Shown here piece after piece: positions 62,295 through 64,000 of a DNA stretch of 64,000 bases. The stretch is from NCBI GenBank assembly GCA_029245675.1, contig JAQWOV010000013.1:48734-112733 (forward strand), in the 5' to 3' direction. This DNA is from Acidimicrobiales bacterium (lineage in GTDB: Bacteria > Actinomycetota > Acidimicrobiia > Acidimicrobiales > MedAcidi-G1). Position 1 is the stretch's first letter. Each line of letters starts with the position of its first letter. The notes under the pieces were generated by a model. It was given only the letters and a program-made list of their open reading frames with translations. It was not told the origin of the DNA and did no database searches. Both the position numbers and the translations under genes were made by a program.

Positions 62295-63700
62295 TATTGT
62301 GCTCGACACACTCCATCGGTTCGTGCTGCTTCTGCCACAGCCTTTGCTACAGCTAAAGGAACCGATTTATCAAAAACAGATGGAACAATAAACTTCGGAC
62401 TCAATTGTTCATCAGACACTGAATCTGCTATTGCACGAGCTGCAGCTATTTTCATGTTTTCCGTTATATCAATAGCTTGCGCATCCAGAGCCCCACGAAA
62501 TATGCCAGGAAAGGCGAGCACATTATTGATCTGATTTGGGTAATCGCTTCGACCGGTAGCCATGACTGTTGCTATACCATCTGCTTCTTCAGGACGAATT
62601 TCTGGATCAGGGTTCGCCATTGCAAAAACAATTGGATTTGCGCTCATTGTCCGTAGATCTGATGCCGTGACAAGACCAGGGCCACTCACACCTATAAATA
62701 CATCTGCTCCAACAAGTACGTCTTGAAGAGACCCCATCTTTCTTTCTGGATTAGTATTCTCGGCAAACCATTCTTTCGCAAAATTTAGATTGTCTCGACC
62801 TGAATAAACGGCTCCAGTTCGATCAACTCCTACTATTTCACCAACTCCGGCATTTAAAAGAATCTTTCCTACCGCTACCCCAGCGGCTCCCATACCTGCA
62901 ATAACTACTGAAAGGTCTTCTATCTTTCGTTCAGTTATTCGACAGGCATTCCAAAGTGCCGCAAGAGTTACAACAGCTGTTCCATGTTGGTCATCATGAA
63001 AAACAGGAATATCTAAAGCTTCTTTCAAAGCGTCCTCAACTTCGAACGCAGCTGGAGCTGCAATATCTTCAAGATTGATCCCCCCAAATGATGGGGCAAG
63101 TCGTATAACGGTTTCAACAATCTCCGATGGATCATTGACGTTTAAACAAACTGGAAATGCATCAACTCCGGCAAACTCTTTAAATAAAAGTGCTTTACCT
63201 TCCATAACTGGCATCGCAGCTAATGGCCCTATATCCCCTAGTCCAAGTACAGCAGTTCCATCTGAAACAATTGCGACAGTGTTTTTTCTGATCGTCAAGT
63301 CATGAGATTTATTTGGATCATCAAATATGGCATTACATACGCGAGCAACTCCTGGGGTGTACGCCATAGATAAATCATGTCGATCATCTACTGAACAAAG
63401 GCTCTTTATTCCGATTTTCCCACCTTCGTGCATTGCGAAGGTTCGGTCATACCACGACAATAATTTCACTCCACTGAGAGCATTCACTGCTGCCACAACT
63501 GTTGAAGAATGTTCTTCGTCAATACAGTTCACACATACATCGTTAATTAATTTGTCTCCACGTACATCGAATCCCTCCATGGAAACAATATTTCCGCGGA
63601 CTTCCCCAATTGCGGTTGCTAATCGTCCAAGAGTGTTAGGAATATTGTCTAATTCCACATGGAGCATGATTGAGTGCGCGGCGGTTGGAAGGAAAGGCAT
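62294..63700 (-). CDS. NAD-dependent malic enzyme with N-terminal ACT domain
   Basis: The 468-residue protein begins with an ACT domain (about 10-80, VELDNIPNTLGRLATAIGEV, seen in parts) that should bind an amino acid or other effector, then the malic enzyme core: AYTPGVARVC, VSDGTAVLGLGDIGPLAAMPVMEGKALLFK (in parts: DGTAVLGLGDIGPLAAMPV), DIAAPAAFEVEDAL, FHDDQHGTAVV and AGMGAAGVAVGKILL. It converts malate to pyruvate. The ACT fusion is known in some bacteria and hints at allosteric control. Confidence 0.93.
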   Translation of the reverse strand: MPFLPTAAHSIMLHVELDNIPNTLGRLATAIGEVRGNIVSMEGFDVRGDKLINDVCVNCIDEEHSSTVVAAVNALSGVKLLSWYDRTFAMHEGGKIGIKSLCSVDDRHDLSMAYTPGVARVCNAIFDDPNKSHDLTIRKNTVAIVSDGTAVLGLGDIGPLAAMPVMEGKALLFKEFAGVDAFPVCLNVNDPSEIVETVIRLAPSFGGINLEDIAAPAAFEVEDALKEALDIPVFHDDQHGTAVVTLAALWNACRITERKIEDLSVVIAGMGAAGVAVGKILLNAGVGEIVGVDRTGAVYSGRDNLNFAKEWFAENTNPERKMGSLQDVLVGADVFIGVSGPGLVTASDLRTMSANPIVFAMANPDPEIRPEEADGIATVMATGRSDYPNQINNVLAFPGIFRGALDAQAIDITENMKIAAARAIADSVSDEQLSPKFIVPSVFDKSVPLAVAKAVAEAARTDGVCRAQ

Positions 63701-63772
63701 ATAAAAAGCCTAGAGGGACAAAAACAAGACACCTTTGCTTAATGGCTTGAATGAAAATACTTAATCAAAAAA

Positions 63773-64000
63773 TTAGAACTGTGCTCGTTGAATATCGAAA
63801 CGACGTTGAACTTTTGTAACGACGACAGGCTTTTCTTCGACTTCTTCTTCAACCTCGTCAACGATCTCTTCTTCAACCTCGTCAACGATCTCTTCTTCAA
63901 CCTCGTCAACGATCTCTTCTTCAACCTCGTCAACGATCTCTTCTTCAACCTCGTCAACGATCTCTTCTTCAACCTCGTCAACGACTTCTTCTTCAACCTC
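63773..64000 (-). CDS. C-terminus of an acidic repeat protein (5' end outside the window)
   Basis: Read on the minus strand from the right edge, 75 codons run to a TAA at 63773-63775. The sequence is a tandem octapeptide EVEEEIVD with small changes, ending in a basic tail KVQRRFDIQRAQF. The part outside the window is unknown, so I cannot name the protein. A highly acidic repeat followed by a basic C-terminus suggests a flexible spacer. Another frame of the same strand is open but would be a lysine/arginine repeat without meaning. Confidence 0.7.
   Translation of the reverse strand, partial: EVEEEVVDEVEEEIVDEVEEEIVDEVEEEIVDEVEEEIVDEVEEEIVDEVEEEVEEKPVVVTKVQRRFDIQRAQF
63838..64000. repeat. 24-bp tandem repeat in coding sequence
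   Basis: On the plus strand the unit AACCTCGTCAACGATCTCTT plus CTTC recurs six times with one partial copy at the window edge. The third unit from the right has a small change (ACGACTTC for ACGATCTC). It codes for the octapeptide EVEEEIVD. Slippage could change the number of copies. Confidence 0.9.

Noticed and set aside
63739..63996. Open frame with a Lys/Arg/Ser/Leu/Thr repeat on the minus strand
   Set aside because: It is another reading of the same 24-bp repeat. The frame that gives EVEEEIVD runs off the window edge, ends in a non-repeat tail and has the expected acidic spacer character.
63838..64000. Possible CRISPR array
   Set aside because: The repeats follow each other without spacers and keep a reading frame, so they are coding tandem repeats.

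Overview
The window looks like a compact, AT-rich chromosome segment (about 40% G+C by eye) from an actinobacterium, most likely a marine, streamlined Acidimicrobiia-like lineage. That placement is inference. It rests on a mycothiol glycosyltransferase (MshA), a WhiB7-type regulator, a ClpS-DUF2017 pair, Rex, a hemA-C-D-B-L cluster, a caa3-type oxidase, and a dense gene layout with many 1-4 base start/stop overlaps and almost no intergenic DNA.

Layout. 1-6.6 kb (minus strand): a respiratory operon coding for a small membrane protein, a 2x[4Fe-4S] ferredoxin, a b6-type cytochrome b split from its subunit IV, a Tat-type Rieske protein, a membrane dihaem cytochrome c, an unknown membrane protein, then nuoA and nuoB, which runs off the left edge. 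6.9-10.5 kb (plus): a membrane cytochrome c, a geranylgeranyl-reductase-like flavoprotein and pgi. 10.5-20.3 kb (minus): a long run from a MoaD-like protein through mshA, ybjN-like, proC, a SAM hydrolase, a 29-residue membrane peptide and rex into the haem genes hemA, C, D, B, L. 20.3-35.5 kb: mixed metabolic genes, including an arylsulfotransferase, two metallo-beta-lactamases, dut, orn, an MFS exporter and a tRNA-Lys. 35.6-38 kb: whiB7 with a long leader, then TlpA-like and CcdA-like cytochrome c maturation genes. 38-40.6 kb: pdxH, two crcB genes, serS. 40.6-51.3 kb: the terminal oxidase region (ctaG, a subunit IV, ctaE, ctaD, ctaC, a His-tailed membrane protein, a second divergent subunit III/I pair, ctaB, an SDR, ctaA). 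51.3-64 kb: clpS, DUF2017, three tRNAs, a tyrosine phosphatase, an aldehyde dehydrogenase, a GC-rich FG-GAP lipoprotein, a sulfatase, fatty-acid enzymes, malic enzyme and the end of an acidic repeat protein.

How the parts fit. Quinol oxidation by the b6-type complex, cytochromes c and the caa3 oxidase form one aerobic chain. Haem synthesis, haem A synthesis and cytochrome c maturation genes lie in the same 50 kb. Rex is encoded inside the haem run. Two Rex-like palindromes sit in front of the two big respiratory operons (6599-6616 and 48447-48464), which suggests NADH/NAD+ control of both.

Most interesting signals: (1) the whiB7 leader holds a 52-codon upstream ORF, a strong terminator and two mutually exclusive alternative helices, a complete transcription-attenuation layout; (2) a cytochrome oxidase subunit I paralogue has lost four of six metal-ligand histidines but is kept in the cox operon with a divergent subunit III; (3) the Rex-like sites; (4) a short motif IPxHLxxR shared by subunit IV (two copies) and a membrane cytochrome c; (5) a 3 kb GC-rich lipoprotein gene inserted exactly at a gene boundary.
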